A stretch of 64,000 nucleotides of DNA from Ramlibacter alkalitolerans (GTDB lineage: Bacteria; Pseudomonadota; Gammaproteobacteria; Burkholderiales; Burkholderiaceae_C). Made by a program: the position numbers and the translations under genes. Positions 48,511 to 57,254 of the stretch are shown piece after piece (the first letter of the stretch is position 1; the number at the start of each line of letters is the position of its first letter). The notes below the pieces were generated by a model. It was not told the origin of the DNA and ran no database searches. It worked only from the letters and a program-made list of their open reading frames with translations. The stretch is from contig NZ_JAEQND010000005.1 in assembly GCF_016722765.1 (NCBI RefSeq), positions 310,001-374,000 of the forward strand, read 5' to 3'.

Positions 48511-49325
48511 GCCTTCCTCCCGAACAGGCGCTTGAGGAATCCGGCCTTCTCCGGGTCGACGAAGCGCAGCGGCCGGTCTTCGCCGAGGAAGCGCGAGACG
48601 ACGTCGAGGTAGGCTTCACTCACGTCGGTGCCCTTGAGGTGCACGGCGGGCGTGCCCTGGTTGCTCGCCTGCAGCACCGATTCGGATTCGGGGATCACGC
48701 CGATCAGCGGGATGCGCAGGATGTCCTGGATGTCCTCCAGCGACAGCATGTGGCCGGCGTCCACGCGGTTCGGGTTGTAGCGCGTGATCAGCAGGTGTTC
48801 CTTGATCGGCTCCTTGCCCTCGATGGCGCGCTTCGTCTTGCTCGCCAGCATGCCCAGGATGCGGTCGGAGTCGCGCACCGAGGAGACCTCCGGGTTGGTC
48901 ACCACCAGGGCCTCGTCGGCGAAGTGCATGGCCATCAGGGCGCCGGTCTCGATGCCGGCGGGCGAATCGCAGACGATGTAGTCGAAGCCCATGCCGGCCA
49001 GGTCGTGCAGCACCTTCTCGACGCCCTCCTTGCTCAGGGCCTCCTTGTCGCGGGTCTGGCTGGCGGCCAGCACCGACAGGTTGTCGTTGTGCTTGTCCTT
49101 GATCAGCGCCTGGTTGAGGGTGGCCTCGCCGTGGATCACGTTGACGAAGTCGTAGACCACGCGGCGCTCGCAGCCCATGATCAGGTCGAGGTTGCGCAGG
49201 CCGACGTCGAAGTCGATGACGGCCGTCTTGTGCCCGCGCAGGGCGAGGCCGCTCGCGAAGCTGGCGCTGGTGGTGGTCTTGCCCACCCCGCCCTTGCCGG
49301 AAGTGACGACGATGATCCTTGCCAT
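48507..49325 (-). CDS. minD: septum site-determining ATPase MinD
   Basis: A 272-residue deviant Walker ATPase: GKGGVGKTT at 10-18, CDSPAGIE and a C-terminal amphipathic helix ending FLKRLFGRK that binds the membrane. It recruits MinC and oscillates with MinE. Ten bases downstream of minC and overlapping minE. Confidence 0.97.
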   Translation of the reverse strand: MARIIVVTSGKGGVGKTTTSASFASGLALRGHKTAVIDFDVGLRNLDLIMGCERRVVYDFVNVIHGEATLNQALIKDKHNDNLSVLAASQTRDKEALSKEGVEKVLHDLAGMGFDYIVCDSPAGIETGALMAMHFADEALVVTNPEVSSVRDSDRILGMLASKTKRAIEGKEPIKEHLLITRYNPNRVDAGHMLSLEDIQDILRIPLIGVIPESESVLQASNQGTPAVHLKGTDVSEAYLDVVSRFLGEDRPLRFVDPEKAGFLKRLFGRKA

Positions 49326-49335
49326 GGAGGCTCCT

Positions 49336-50082
49336 TTACGGGTTCAGCGGCAGCATGACCAGCTTCTCGCCCTCGAGGCGGATCTGGGCCGGCTTGCCGC
49401 GCAGGGTGTCGGGCAGCGGGTGTTCGCTGGTGCGGTACACGCCGGCGATGGAGACCAGTTCGGGCTCCAGGCACAGCGTCAGGATGCGGGCTTCGGCATC
49501 GCCGCGCGCGCCGGCGATCGCCTTGCCGCGCAGCGGTGCATAGACATGGATGTGGCCGTCGGCGATGACCTCGGCGCCGGCATTGACCATCGCCAGCACC
49601 ACGACGTCGCGCCCGCGCGCATAGACCTGCTGGCCGGAACGCAGGGGCTTGTCGATGACGAGGGCGGAGGTGGAAGCTGGCGGTGCCTGCACCGCGACCG
49701 GCTGCGCAGGTGCCGGCTGTTCCTCCCTCTCCCTGCGGGAGAGGGCCGGGGTGAGGGCAGCGTCCTGTGCGCTCGCGAGCCCCGCTGCGAGCGCGGCTTG
49801 CATCTGGCTCGGGGTTCCGCTCTTGACGGCCACCGGCATCACCCGATAGCGCTTCAACAGCCCCACGAGCCGTGCGAAGTCGATCTCGCCTTCGCCCGCC
49901 GGCGCCAGGTCGATCACCATCGGGTCGTGGTCGAAGAACTCGGATTGCTCCCCGAAGCGGCCTTGCAGGTCCTGCTCCAGCAATTGCAGGTCGGAAGACT
50001 TCAGCAGCAGCGCGACGAGGGGGAGGTTCGCGCTCTTGATCTCGAACGTGGCAGGCGTGCGGCCTGCGAGGGCAACGGTCAT
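49336..50082 (-). CDS. minC: septum site-determining protein MinC with repeat in its linker
   Basis: A 248-aa division inhibitor: N-terminal FtsZ-antagonist domain (about 1-100), linker, and C-terminal beta-helix domain (about 140-248: SGQQVYARGRDVVVLAMVNAGAEV...) that dimerises and binds MinD. The linker contains ALTPALSRREREE, the translation of a family C repeat inserted in frame. Linkers tolerate insertions, so function is likely kept. First gene of minCDE. Confidence 0.95.
   Translation of the reverse strand: MTVALAGRTPATFEIKSANLPLVALLLKSSDLQLLEQDLQGRFGEQSEFFDHDPMVIDLAPAGEGEIDFARLVGLLKRYRVMPVAVKSGTPSQMQAALAAGLASAQDAALTPALSRREREEQPAPAQPVAVQAPPASTSALVIDKPLRSGQQVYARGRDVVVLAMVNAGAEVIADGHIHVYAPLRGKAIAGARGDAEARILTLCLEPELVSIAGVYRTSEHPLPDTLRGKPAQIRLEGEKLVMLPLNP
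49723..49758. repeat. family C repeat inside minC
   Basis: CTCCCTCTCCCTGCGGGAGA then GGGCCGGGGTGAGGG; read in frame on the minus strand it gives LTPALSRREREE. Confidence 0.8.
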
Positions 50083-50192
50083 TCGGTGAGGCGGTGAAAG
50101 CGCGCGCAGTTTAGCAGTGAGGTGTAACGCTTCGGTAGCGAGACGACGAGCGTTGTACGCAGTTGCGTCATCGACGCGCAGAAGGGGACGCA

Positions 50193-50250
50193 GAAAGCGC
50201 GCGCAGCGCGCTCCTTGGGAGCCCTGGATTCCCGCCTTCGCGGGAATGAC
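50193..50250. repeat. family A partial element
   Basis: A GCGCGCAGCGCGC core, then GAGCCCTGGATTCCC and CGCGGGAATGAC ending near 50250. One arm only; it lies in the minC-50366 gap, which otherwise shows nothing recognisable. Confidence 0.7.
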
Positions 50251-50365
50251 GAGGGACGGTGGGTCGCCTGCGGCGCGGGAGGCGTCCTACGCTTGCTGTT
50301 GTCCCCTGCGGGTCGGGGCAGCGGCCGGCGAGGCCCACACTGGCTGCATGCGACAGGAGTTGCCC

Positions 50366-50779
50366 ATGATGACCCCGCACCACCCCTCCCACTGGCTCGG
50401 CGTCGCCGTGGTCCTGCTGCTGGCCCTGATGGCCTTCGAGGCCTATGGCCAGCCGCCGAACCACGAGCTGAGCGCCAATGCGACTGCAGTGTTCCAGGGC
50501 CGCCCCGCGATGGCGGGGGCGCAGGCCGGGCTCGGCGCCCTGGCCGGGCCGCCGCAGGGCGGCATCGGCCTGCAAGGCTCCGACGGCGCCGGCCGCAACC
50601 TGCGCCGTCCCTGGGTGATCGAGCAGCAGATGAATCCGCTGCCGCCAGTGGCCTGCGCCGACCTTCCGCGCACCTCAGCGTCCGAAGAGCCGCTGTGCCT
50701 GCCGCAGGTCGGCGACGAACGCTTCGAACGCCGGCTCTCGCTGCTCGGGATCACCGCGGAGCAGCGCGGACGGATGTAG
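50366..50779 (+). CDS. secreted hypothetical protein overlapping udgX
   Basis: A 137-aa protein with a signal peptide (about 1-28, VAVVLLLALMAFEAYG) and a Gly/Ala/Pro-rich mature part with two Cys residues (ACADL, LCLPQ). CAGGAG lies seven bases before ATG 50366. Its last 105 bp run antisense to the 3' end of udgX. The C-terminus (GDERFERRLSLLGITAEQRGRM) has a normal amphipathic helix, so both strands appear to code. Function unknown. Confidence 0.55.
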   Translation: MMTPHHPSHWLGVAVVLLLALMAFEAYGQPPNHELSANATAVFQGRPAMAGAQAGLGALAGPPQGGIGLQGSDGAGRNLRRPWVIEQQMNPLPPVACADLPRTSASEEPLCLPQVGDERFERRLSLLGITAEQRGRM

Positions 50780-51295
50780 GGTCACCAGAACTTCCAGGCC
50801 GTCCGGCCGCGGCAGCCACTGGCCGCGGTTGGCCAGCACCGGAACGGCGCGCCCCAGCAGCGAGCGCGCCGCACTCGCGCCCAGGGCCACCAGGCCCGCG
50901 GGCCTGACCAGCGCGATCTCGTCTTCCAGCCAGTGATGGCAGGCGGCGATCTCGCGCTGCGTCGGGCTCTTGTGGATGCGCCGCTTGCCGCGCAACTCGA
51001 ACTTGAAGTGCTTGACGGCGTTGGAGACGAAGGTCTGCTCGCGCGGGATCTGTGCTGCTTCCAGGGCGCGGGCCAGCAGCTTGCCGGCCGGGCCGATGAA
51101 GGGATGGCCCTGCAGGTCCTCCTGGTCGCCGGGCTGCTCGCCCACGAGCATCAGCCGGGGCTTGAGCAGCCCCTCGCCGATCACCGACTGGGTGGCGATC
51201 TCGCCGATCGGGCACTCGCGGCACGCCATGGTGGCGGCCTTGAGCTGGGCGAGCGTCCTGATCTGCGGGTCGGGCGGTCGCGCTCGCTCAGGCAT
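50675..51295 (-). CDS. UdgX family uracil-DNA binding/glycosylase
   Basis: A 206-aa family-4-like uracil-DNA glycosylase of the UdgX class. It has motif A GEQPGDQED, the class-specific KRRIH loop (GKRRIHKSP, whose His forms a covalent bond with the abasic sugar in characterised UdgX) and motif B HPSALLR. An N-terminal Cys pair (CRECP) belongs to the Fe-S cluster site. ATG 51295 overlaps the DUF4130 stop by eight bases, so the two are coupled. It tightly captures uracil-containing DNA. Confidence 0.88.
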   Translation of the reverse strand: MPERARPPDPQIRTLAQLKAATMACRECPIGEIATQSVIGEGLLKPRLMLVGEQPGDQEDLQGHPFIGPAGKLLARALEAAQIPREQTFVSNAVKHFKFELRGKRRIHKSPTQREIAACHHWLEDEIALVRPAGLVALGASAARSLLGRAVPVLANRGQWLPRPDGLEVLVTLHPSALLRGDPEQREPAFEAFVADLRQAQRLFGR

Positions 51296-51986
51296 GCGCC
51301 GCGGAACGGTCGTGCGGTGCGAACACGCGCTCGTAGCAGTCCAGCCATTGCGCCTCGCCGGCGTCGTTGCCCGGCAGCTCCCCGGAGGGAACCCCGGGGC
51401 CGAACAGCAGCTGGCCCTCCTCGCAGCGCACGCTGCGCTCCGGCGTGAAGAGGGCCCAGCGCGCGGCCGCAAGTCGCTTGGCAAGCCAAGGCGCCACCGC
51501 CTCGATCACGTGGTGGGCCGGCTCGTAGCAGCCCACCTCGAGCGGCTGGTCCAGCCCGTCGCGGATCGCGTGCATGCGCAGGTTGGCCTTCATCTTGTGG
51601 ATGTCGCGCCGGACCGCGTGTGCCATGTGCTGGGCCTGCAGCATGTCGGCGTCGAGGGGGTCGTTGCGCAGGTTGGGCTCGTGCACCAGCCGCCACAGCA
51701 GCCGGTACAGCAGCGAGAAGCGCGCGACGTCGCGATGCAGCACCACGAACTCGCACAGCCGGGTGAAGGAGGCCGGCACGATCGCGGTGGCGGCGCGGGC
51801 GACGTTGCGCGGCCGGCTCGCCTGCGGCAGTTGCGGATCGGTGAAGGGGTCACCGGGCGGCTCGAGCTCCCACTGGACCTCCTCGGGAGGGACCTGGTGC
51901 GCGAGCAGCTGCCTCGCTTCGGAACGGAAGCCCGCGAGATCGGTCTGCCCTGCCAGCTTGACTTGCATTTCCGAACCCGTGTGCAT
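51288..51986 (-). CDS. DUF4130 family protein, UdgX partner
   Basis: A 232-aa protein matching the DUF4130/TIGR03915 pattern: LAGQTDLAGFRSEAR, FVVLHRDVARFSLLYRLLWRL, DPLDADM, AVRRDIHKMKA, APWLAKRL and TPERSVRCEEG...FGPG. In most genomes it stands next to or fused with UdgX and beside a radical-SAM protein; the radical-SAM gene is missing here. Starts at 51986 (MHTGSEM) or 51968 (MQVKLAG) are possible; AGG before the first favours 51986. Likely role: DNA repair, details unknown. Confidence 0.82.
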   Translation of the reverse strand: MHTGSEMQVKLAGQTDLAGFRSEARQLLAHQVPPEEVQWELEPPGDPFTDPQLPQASRPRNVARAATAIVPASFTRLCEFVVLHRDVARFSLLYRLLWRLVHEPNLRNDPLDADMLQAQHMAHAVRRDIHKMKANLRMHAIRDGLDQPLEVGCYEPAHHVIEAVAPWLAKRLAAARWALFTPERSVRCEEGQLLFGPGVPSGELPGNDAGEAQWLDCYERVFAPHDRSAAHA

Positions 51987-51990
51987 GCGT

Positions 51991-52458
51991 TCAGCCTCGC
52001 GTTCGGGACGAGCGCGCGGCAGCCTGGGGGCGGGGCGGGCGTTTGGCGGCCGGGCGTTTCGATGCCGCCTTGGCGGTCGGGCGTTGCGGCTTCTTCGCGG
52101 TGCTTGCACGGGGAGAACCGTCGGACGTGCGGCGAGAGCCGTCATTCCCGCGCAGGCGGGAATCCATGGCCTGCGCCTTCGCTTCGCGCGCGTCGCGCGC
52201 GCTCTGGGTCCCCGCCTGCGCGGGGATGACGGCAGAGGCCGCGCGGGTGGCGGCCGGCGAACCGGGGACGACGGCTCGCGCCGCCGGTGCCTCCAGCGCC
52301 GGCCACACCGTGGCCAGCTCCAGCCATTGCTGCCAGCCGCGGGTCATCCACTCGGAGGCGATGGCGTTCCAGCGCGCTGCCGCTTCCCAGCTGCCGAACG
52401 GGTCCAGCCATTGCAGGCCGGGCGCGATGCTGTCGGTGCGTGTCTGCATGCGATCCAT
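51991..52458 (-). CDS. hypothetical protein with repeat-derived segment and basic tail
   Basis: A 155-aa protein in three parts. Residues 1-62 hold a Trp-rich, helical region (GLQWLDPFGSWEAAARWNAI...). Residues about 70-108 are the translation of a family A repeat (AVIPAQAGTQ...DSRLRGNDG). The last 45 residues are Lys/Ala/Pro-rich, like histone H1-type tails. AGGAGG lies before the ATG. The N-terminal part recalls phasin-like granule proteins, but I am not sure. It is four bases from the DUF4130 start. Confidence 0.6.
   Translation of the reverse strand: MDRMQTRTDSIAPGLQWLDPFGSWEAAARWNAIASEWMTRGWQQWLELATVWPALEAPAARAVVPGSPAATRAASAVIPAQAGTQSARDAREAKAQAMDSRLRGNDGSRRTSDGSPRASTAKKPQRPTAKAASKRPAAKRPPRPQAAARSSRTRG
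52141..52230. repeat. family A repeat inside the 51991 gene
   Basis: A full element: GTCATTCCCGCGCAGGCGGG (52141 on) to CGCGGGGATGAC (52230), with a GCGCGCGTCGCGCGCGC core. Frame kept. Confidence 0.88.
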
Positions 52459-52504
52459 TGTCAGTACCTCCTCGCTTCCTGTGCTCTCACGGTATGCAAT
52501 TGCT

Positions 52505-53443
52505 TCATGCGTGGACCTCCCGCTTGCGCGTGCGAACTTCCATCTTCAGGTACAGCAGGGCGCCGGCCACCAGCGGCGTCAGGTAGAACAGCGCGCGGTA
52601 GGCGAGCAGCGCGCCCAGCAGCTGGTGCTCGGGGATGCGGTGCGACAGCAGCGCGATGAACACCGCCTCCGTCACGCCGAGTCCCGCAGGGATGTGCAGC
52701 ATCACGCCGGCGATGGCCGCCATCAGCAGCACCGTCAGCGCGGTCGGATAGTCGACCTGGCCCTGCAGCAGCATCCAGGGCACGGCCGCCATGGTCATCC
52801 AGTGGGTGCAGGAGATGGCCAGTTGCGCGAACGCCATGCGCAGCGTCGGCAGGTCGACGTCGTGGCCGCGGATCGTCCAGGAGCGCACGCGCGAGAAGCC
52901 GCAGAGGGTCAGGTACACGATCGCCACGGCCAGCAGCCCGACGCCGACCAGGCGCAGCTCCTCGCTGTCCACGCCCCAGTTCGGCGGCAGCTGCAGCGGC
53001 GCGATCGTGAACACCAGGCCCGCCAGCAGGATGTAGCCGATCCAGTTGGTGATGAGCGACAGCGTGATGATCCGCGTGATGTTGCCGTAGCGCAGGCCGA
53101 GGCGCGAATACAGCCGGTAGCGCAGCCCGATGCCGCCCACGAGCGAGCCGAGGTTGAGGTTGAAGGCGTAGCAGACGAAGCTGACCAGCATCACCTTGCG
53201 CCGGGCGATCGCGTGGCCCGTGTAGTGGCGGCCCACCAGGTCCATCAGGCTGTAGACCAGGTGGCTCACCGCCGCCAGGCCGAGCGCCTTGAGCAGCACC
53301 TCGCGCGGCAGCTCCAGCACGCTGGTCTTGACCTGCGCCCAGTCCACCGTGCGCGCGTAGCGCACGAGCAGGAAGCCGACCACCAGGATGAAGCCGATGC
53401 CGACCACCCGCTTGACCCACGGCCAGGACCAGTGGTGCCGCAT
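52505..53443 (-). CDS. ybhN: YbhN/UPF0104 family membrane protein
   Basis: A 312-aa polytopic protein with about eight helices, of the lysylphosphatidylglycerol synthase transmembrane (flippase-like) family. It has NLNLGSLVGGIGLRYRLYSRLGL and IPAGLGVTEAVFIALLS. It probably moves or modifies lipids. Its ATG overlaps the clsB stop by one base, as in the E. coli ybhP-clsB-ybhN order, which is conserved here. Confidence 0.88.
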   Translation of the reverse strand: MRHHWSWPWVKRVVGIGFILVVGFLLVRYARTVDWAQVKTSVLELPREVLLKALGLAAVSHLVYSLMDLVGRHYTGHAIARRKVMLVSFVCYAFNLNLGSLVGGIGLRYRLYSRLGLRYGNITRIITLSLITNWIGYILLAGLVFTIAPLQLPPNWGVDSEELRLVGVGLLAVAIVYLTLCGFSRVRSWTIRGHDVDLPTLRMAFAQLAISCTHWMTMAAVPWMLLQGQVDYPTALTVLLMAAIAGVMLHIPAGLGVTEAVFIALLSHRIPEHQLLGALLAYRALFYLTPLVAGALLYLKMEVRTRKREVHA

Positions 53444-54708
53444 CAGGCCTTCTCCTTCAGGCCGACGAAGGCGGGTGCCAGCGGCTTGCCCTGGCTCGGT
53501 GCCGTGGGCAGCAGGCGCGGCACGTGCCGCGGCAGCCAGGCGGCCCAGCGCGGGTAGCGGCGCGTGAAGTGGTAGGCCAGGAAGCTTTGCACCAGCGACC
53601 AGCCCTGGAGCTCGCCCAGGCTTTCGACGGTGATCTCGTTGCAGGCCCGGCGCATCAGCTTGTCGAGCTTGGCCGCCAGCGTCTGCGTGAAGCTGCGGTC
53701 GCGGATGATGACGTTGGCCTCGAGGTTGAACAGCAGGCTCATCGGATCGAGGTTGCTGGAGCCGACGGTGCACCACTGGTCGTCCATCACGGCCACCTTG
53801 CCGTGCAGCGGCCGCTCGCAGTACTCGTAGATCTTCACGCCGGCGCGCAGCAGGTGGTGGTACAGCATCGTGGAGGCGGTGCGCACCCAGGGCATGTCCG
53901 GCTCGCCCTGCAGGATCAGCCGCACGTCCACGCCGCGCCGCGCCGCCCGCTTGAGTTCCTTGATGAAACGGTAGCCGGGGAAGAAGTAGGCATTGGCGAT
54001 GACGATGCGCTTTTTCGCCGAGCGGATCGCGATGCGGTAGTGCCGCTCGATGTCGTCCATGTGGCGGCGGTTGTCGCGCACCACGAACATCGCCTCGGCG
54101 CTGCCGGCGTGCGCCTGCTGGTCGGGCGTGCCGCGCCACTGCTTGCGCCAGCGCCACCACTGGCGCTTCTGCCGCTGGTGGCGCAGGCCCTCGGCCAGTG
54201 CGGTGTGGCAGAAGCGGTGGATCTCCGACACCAGCGGGCCGTGGATCTCCACGGCGTAGTCCTGCTTGGCCTCGGGCCCGTAGTCCGCCAGGTGGTCGGC
54301 GGAATAGTTGATGCCGCCCACGAAGGCGACTTCGCGGTCGACCACCACGATCTTGCGGTGCATGCGCCGCAGCAGGTGCGGGCGCAAGCCGAACGGACGC
54401 GGCCCGGGATTGAACGAGTGGATGCGCACGCCGGCGGCGCGCAGCGGATCGAGGAAGTGCGCCGACAGGTCGGGCGAGCCCCAGTCGTCGATCGTGATGT
54501 CGACCTGGGCCCCGCGGCGCGCGGCGGCGATCAGCGCTTCCTGCAGCTGCAGGCCCACCTTGTCCTCGAACAGGATGAAGGTCTCGACGATCACCTCGCG
54601 CTTGGCGTTGGCGATGCAGGCGAACACGCGCGGAAAGAACTCCTCCCCGTTTTCCAGCAGGGTGAAGTCGTTGCCGGGGATCCAGCGGCGGTCCATCGGA
54701 ATCTTCAC
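53443..54708 (-). CDS. clsB: cardiolipin synthase B
   Basis: A 421-aa phospholipase D-family enzyme with two HKD motifs: HRKIVVVD near 115-122 and HGKVAVMDD near 298-306. It condenses phosphatidyl donors into cardiolipin. GTG at 54708 overlaps the upstream stop by four bases (GTGA); ATG 54696 is a possible alternative giving a four-residue shorter protein. It is in the middle of the EEP-clsB-ybhN operon. Confidence 0.92.
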   Translation of the reverse strand: MKIPMDRRWIPGNDFTLLENGEEFFPRVFACIANAKREVIVETFILFEDKVGLQLQEALIAAARRGAQVDITIDDWGSPDLSAHFLDPLRAAGVRIHSFNPGPRPFGLRPHLLRRMHRKIVVVDREVAFVGGINYSADHLADYGPEAKQDYAVEIHGPLVSEIHRFCHTALAEGLRHQRQKRQWWRWRKQWRGTPDQQAHAGSAEAMFVVRDNRRHMDDIERHYRIAIRSAKKRIVIANAYFFPGYRFIKELKRAARRGVDVRLILQGEPDMPWVRTASTMLYHHLLRAGVKIYEYCERPLHGKVAVMDDQWCTVGSSNLDPMSLLFNLEANVIIRDRSFTQTLAAKLDKLMRRACNEITVESLGELQGWSLVQSFLAYHFTRRYPRWAAWLPRHVPRLLPTAPSQGKPLAPAFVGLKEKA

Positions 54709-55484
54709 AGGTGGATTTCGGCCACGAGCGGGGCGTGGTCCGACAGGTGCGACCAGGGCTTGCGCGGCAGCACCACCGGCAGGTGCACCGAGCAGTTGCG
54801 CACGTAGATGCGATCCAGCGAGAGCACCGGGAAGATCGCCGGGAAGGTCTTGGCGGGCTCGCCGTAGGCCGTCACGAAGATCTCGCGCAGGCCGGCCTCG
54901 CGCCACAGGATGTCGTTGGCGCGCCGGCGCCAGTCGTTGAAGTCGCCGGCGACGATCAGGGGCGCGGCGGCCGGCACTTCCGTGTGCGTGATCTGGCACA
55001 GCAGGTCCAGCTGCTGCTGCCGGTGCGCCTCCGCCAGGCCCAGGTGCACGCAGATCACGTGCACCTCCTTGTCGTAGCCGGGGACCTTCAGCACGCAGTG
55101 CAGCAGCCCGCGCTTTTCCGGCCCCGCGATCGACACGTCGTGGTTCTCGTAGTGGACGATCGGGAACTTGGACATCACGGCGTTGCCGTGGTGGCCCTTC
55201 GGATAGACCATGTTGCGGCCGTACGCGTGCTGCGGCCAGATCTCGTCGGCCATGAATTCGTAGGGCGGCGTCTCCGGCCAGTCGGCGATCTTCCTGCTGT
55301 GCTCCTCGTGCGTGCCCAGCACCTCCTGCATGAACACCACGTCGGCGCCGACCTTGCGGATGGCGTCGCGCAGCTCGGGAAGGATGAACTTGCGGTTGAA
55401 GGTCGTGAAGCCCTTGTGGATGTTGACGGTCATGACGGTCAACTGCGGGGCCTTGCCTTCCGGGGGCATGTCGCTCATGTCCAT
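54705..55484 (-). CDS. endonuclease/exonuclease/phosphatase family protein (YbhP-like)
   Basis: A 259-aa metal-dependent phosphodiesterase fold. It has TVNIHKGF, FMQEVLG with the metal Glu, HLGLAEAHRQQQ, AGDFNDW with the catalytic Asp and SDHAPLVAEI at the end. First gene of the cardiolipin operon; its E. coli counterpart is ybhP. ATG 55484 is chosen at the start of the conserved part. The 288-bp region upstream (55485-55772) shows only a TAGGAT -10-like element serving the divergent gene. Confidence 0.88.
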   Translation of the reverse strand: MDMSDMPPEGKAPQLTVMTVNIHKGFTTFNRKFILPELRDAIRKVGADVVFMQEVLGTHEEHSRKIADWPETPPYEFMADEIWPQHAYGRNMVYPKGHHGNAVMSKFPIVHYENHDVSIAGPEKRGLLHCVLKVPGYDKEVHVICVHLGLAEAHRQQQLDLLCQITHTEVPAAAPLIVAGDFNDWRRRANDILWREAGLREIFVTAYGEPAKTFPAIFPVLSLDRIYVRNCSVHLPVVLPRKPWSHLSDHAPLVAEIHL

Positions 55485-55772
55485 GGGCGCTTCGATCTGT
55501 CTCGTTGTGGGAGTGACTTTTGTAAGTGCCCAGCTGGAGCGGTGAAGTAGGACGGCAGGCCAAGTCTTTGTGGCGTGCGGCGGGTCGGGATGTGGCGCAC
55601 CGCTGATGCGCAGTTCCGCTGCGCGGCCTTGTGCGCGTGTAGGATCGACGCCCGTGCGCCTGCAGGTGGGCGCCGCACGCAGGCGTAGGTCGCATCCTCT
55701 TTTTGCGTCCGCGCGCCGCGGGCGGCAGAGCCAGCTCCCCGGGCGAGGAGCGCATGAACACACTGCGTCCCC

Positions 55773-56321
55773 ATGAAAAGTACGACGATCCTGCTGGCCG
55801 GTGTCCTGCTGGCCGCCACCGGTCCGGCGCTGGCCGTGGACCTGAAGCCCCGTGGCGCCTCCATCGAGGTGGGTGTCGGGCAGGAGGGCAGCCGCATGGC
55901 CGGCATCGGCCTGGTCTGGGACTGGGACTTCGAGCGCCTGCGCCGGCACGCGGAACTCACGGCGCACACCGAGGTGCTCATTAACCGCTGGCGCTACGAC
56001 GCCGTGGGCGGCGGCAGCGACGAGCTCACGCAGCTGGTGCTGCTGCCGACGGTGCGCATGCGGCTGGCGCGCGGCGCTTCGCCCTGGTTCATCGAAATGG
56101 GCGTCGGCGTGAGCTACCTGGACCGCGACTACGTCACGCCCGGCAAGCAGTTCAGCACGCGCTGGAATTTCTACGACGTGCTGGGCGTCGGCCACACGTT
56201 CGGCGGCCGCGACGGCCGCCACGAGCTGGGGCTGCGCTGGAACCACACCTCCAACGCCGGCATCCGCAATCCGAACCCGGGCCAGAACTTCTTCCAGCTG
56301 CGCTACGTGCACCGGTTCTGA
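55773..56321 (+). CDS. acyloxyacyl hydrolase / PagL-like lipid A 3-O-deacylase
   Basis: A 182-aa outer-membrane beta-barrel. A signal peptide (1-21, cleaved after ALA) is followed by alternating amphipathic strands, the PagL motif WNHTSNAGIRNPNPGQNF near residues 152-169 (catalytic His and Ser) and the terminal aromatic Phe needed for barrel assembly. It would remove the 3-O acyl chain of lipid A. Divergent from the cardiolipin operon. Confidence 0.86.
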   Translation: MKSTTILLAGVLLAATGPALAVDLKPRGASIEVGVGQEGSRMAGIGLVWDWDFERLRRHAELTAHTEVLINRWRYDAVGGGSDELTQLVLLPTVRMRLARGASPWFIEMGVGVSYLDRDYVTPGKQFSTRWNFYDVLGVGHTFGGRDGRHELGLRWNHTSNAGIRNPNPGQNFFQLRYVHRF

Positions 56322-56490
56322 GGGCCGGCCCCGGCAGGCTCTTCGACAGGGGCCCACACCGGCGCGGCAAGTCCTACGGCTGCTGTCACCCCTGGCCGAT
56401 ATGGCCGGGGTGGGGTCGTTCCAAACTGGATCACACGCACCCGGCGCCATGCCGGGCATCCACTACACACTGATCAGTACGGAGCATTCC

Positions 56491-57186
56491 ATGAAAAAGA
56501 CCTCTCTGACGCGAGCCCTGTTCGTTGCCGGCGTGATGGCCGCGGCCGGTGGCATGGCCCAGGCCGACGCCATCTTCTACCCGGACGGAACGCATGTGGA
56601 ACTGGGCGCGAACGCGGTCGAGAACGGCACCGCCGCCGCGGTGCTGGCGCGCAGCAGCACGACGGCGCCGAGCCAGGACGCCCTGCTCGCCATGGGCGTG
56701 CTGGCCGACCAGAACGGCTCGATGATGGCTTCGAACGACCTGTCGGTCGACACGACTTCGCTGGGCGCCGGTCCTGCGCGGCTGACCACCACGACGGTCA
56801 CGACCACCACCCCGGTGTACGTCTTCCCGAACATCAACTTCGACCGCAGCACCGTGCTGGCGGCGCCCCACCCGATGATGTCGCACGCGCGCGCGATGGA
56901 CATGGACCGTACGGCGGCCGCGACCTTCGACACGCCGACGCGGGCGGGTGAAATGAGCACCATGACGTCCGGTGCGCCCAACATGGTGACGACCAACGAG
57001 CAAGTCGCCACGCTGCCGGCGCCGGTGGTCGACACCACCTCCCTGGGCGCGGGCCCGAGCTACCTGGGCAGCAGCACCTGGTACGGCACGCCTTCCTACG
57101 GCGTGGACAACGGCATCGGCACCTCGCCGAGCCAGAACAACTGCGGCCTGCGCGGCAACCACCCCTGCGGCTACCTGCCGAACTAA
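56491..57186 (+). CDS. secreted hypothetical protein with LGAGP motifs
   Basis: A 231-aa protein. A signal peptide (about 1-26, cleaved after AQA) is followed by a Ser/Thr/Ala-rich mature region with two copies of VDTTSLGAGP (about 87-96 and 189-198) and a C-terminal pair of Cys in NNCGLRGNHPCGYLPN. There is no known domain. The motif recurs as VDTRALGAGP in the secreted protein at 58075. The start is fixed by the signal peptide; GGAG lies nine bases before the ATG. A strong terminator follows. Confidence 0.65.
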   Translation: MKKTSLTRALFVAGVMAAAGGMAQADAIFYPDGTHVELGANAVENGTAAAVLARSSTTAPSQDALLAMGVLADQNGSMMASNDLSVDTTSLGAGPARLTTTTVTTTTPVYVFPNINFDRSTVLAAPHPMMSHARAMDMDRTAAATFDTPTRAGEMSTMTSGAPNMVTTNEQVATLPAPVVDTTSLGAGPSYLGSSTWYGTPSYGVDNGIGTSPSQNNCGLRGNHPCGYLPN

Positions 57187-57212
57187 GCGATCCCCTGGTG
57201 CGCAATAAAAAA

Positions 57213-57235
57213 GCCCGGCCGAGGCCGGGCTTTTT
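57213..57235. terminator. bidirectional terminator
   Basis: GCCCGGCC-GA-GGCCGGGC (57213-57230) with five T after it on the plus strand and an A-run before it, serving both the 56491 gene and the convergent Spy-like gene. Confidence 0.88.
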
Positions 57236-57254
57236 GCTGCGCTTTCGAAGCGGA

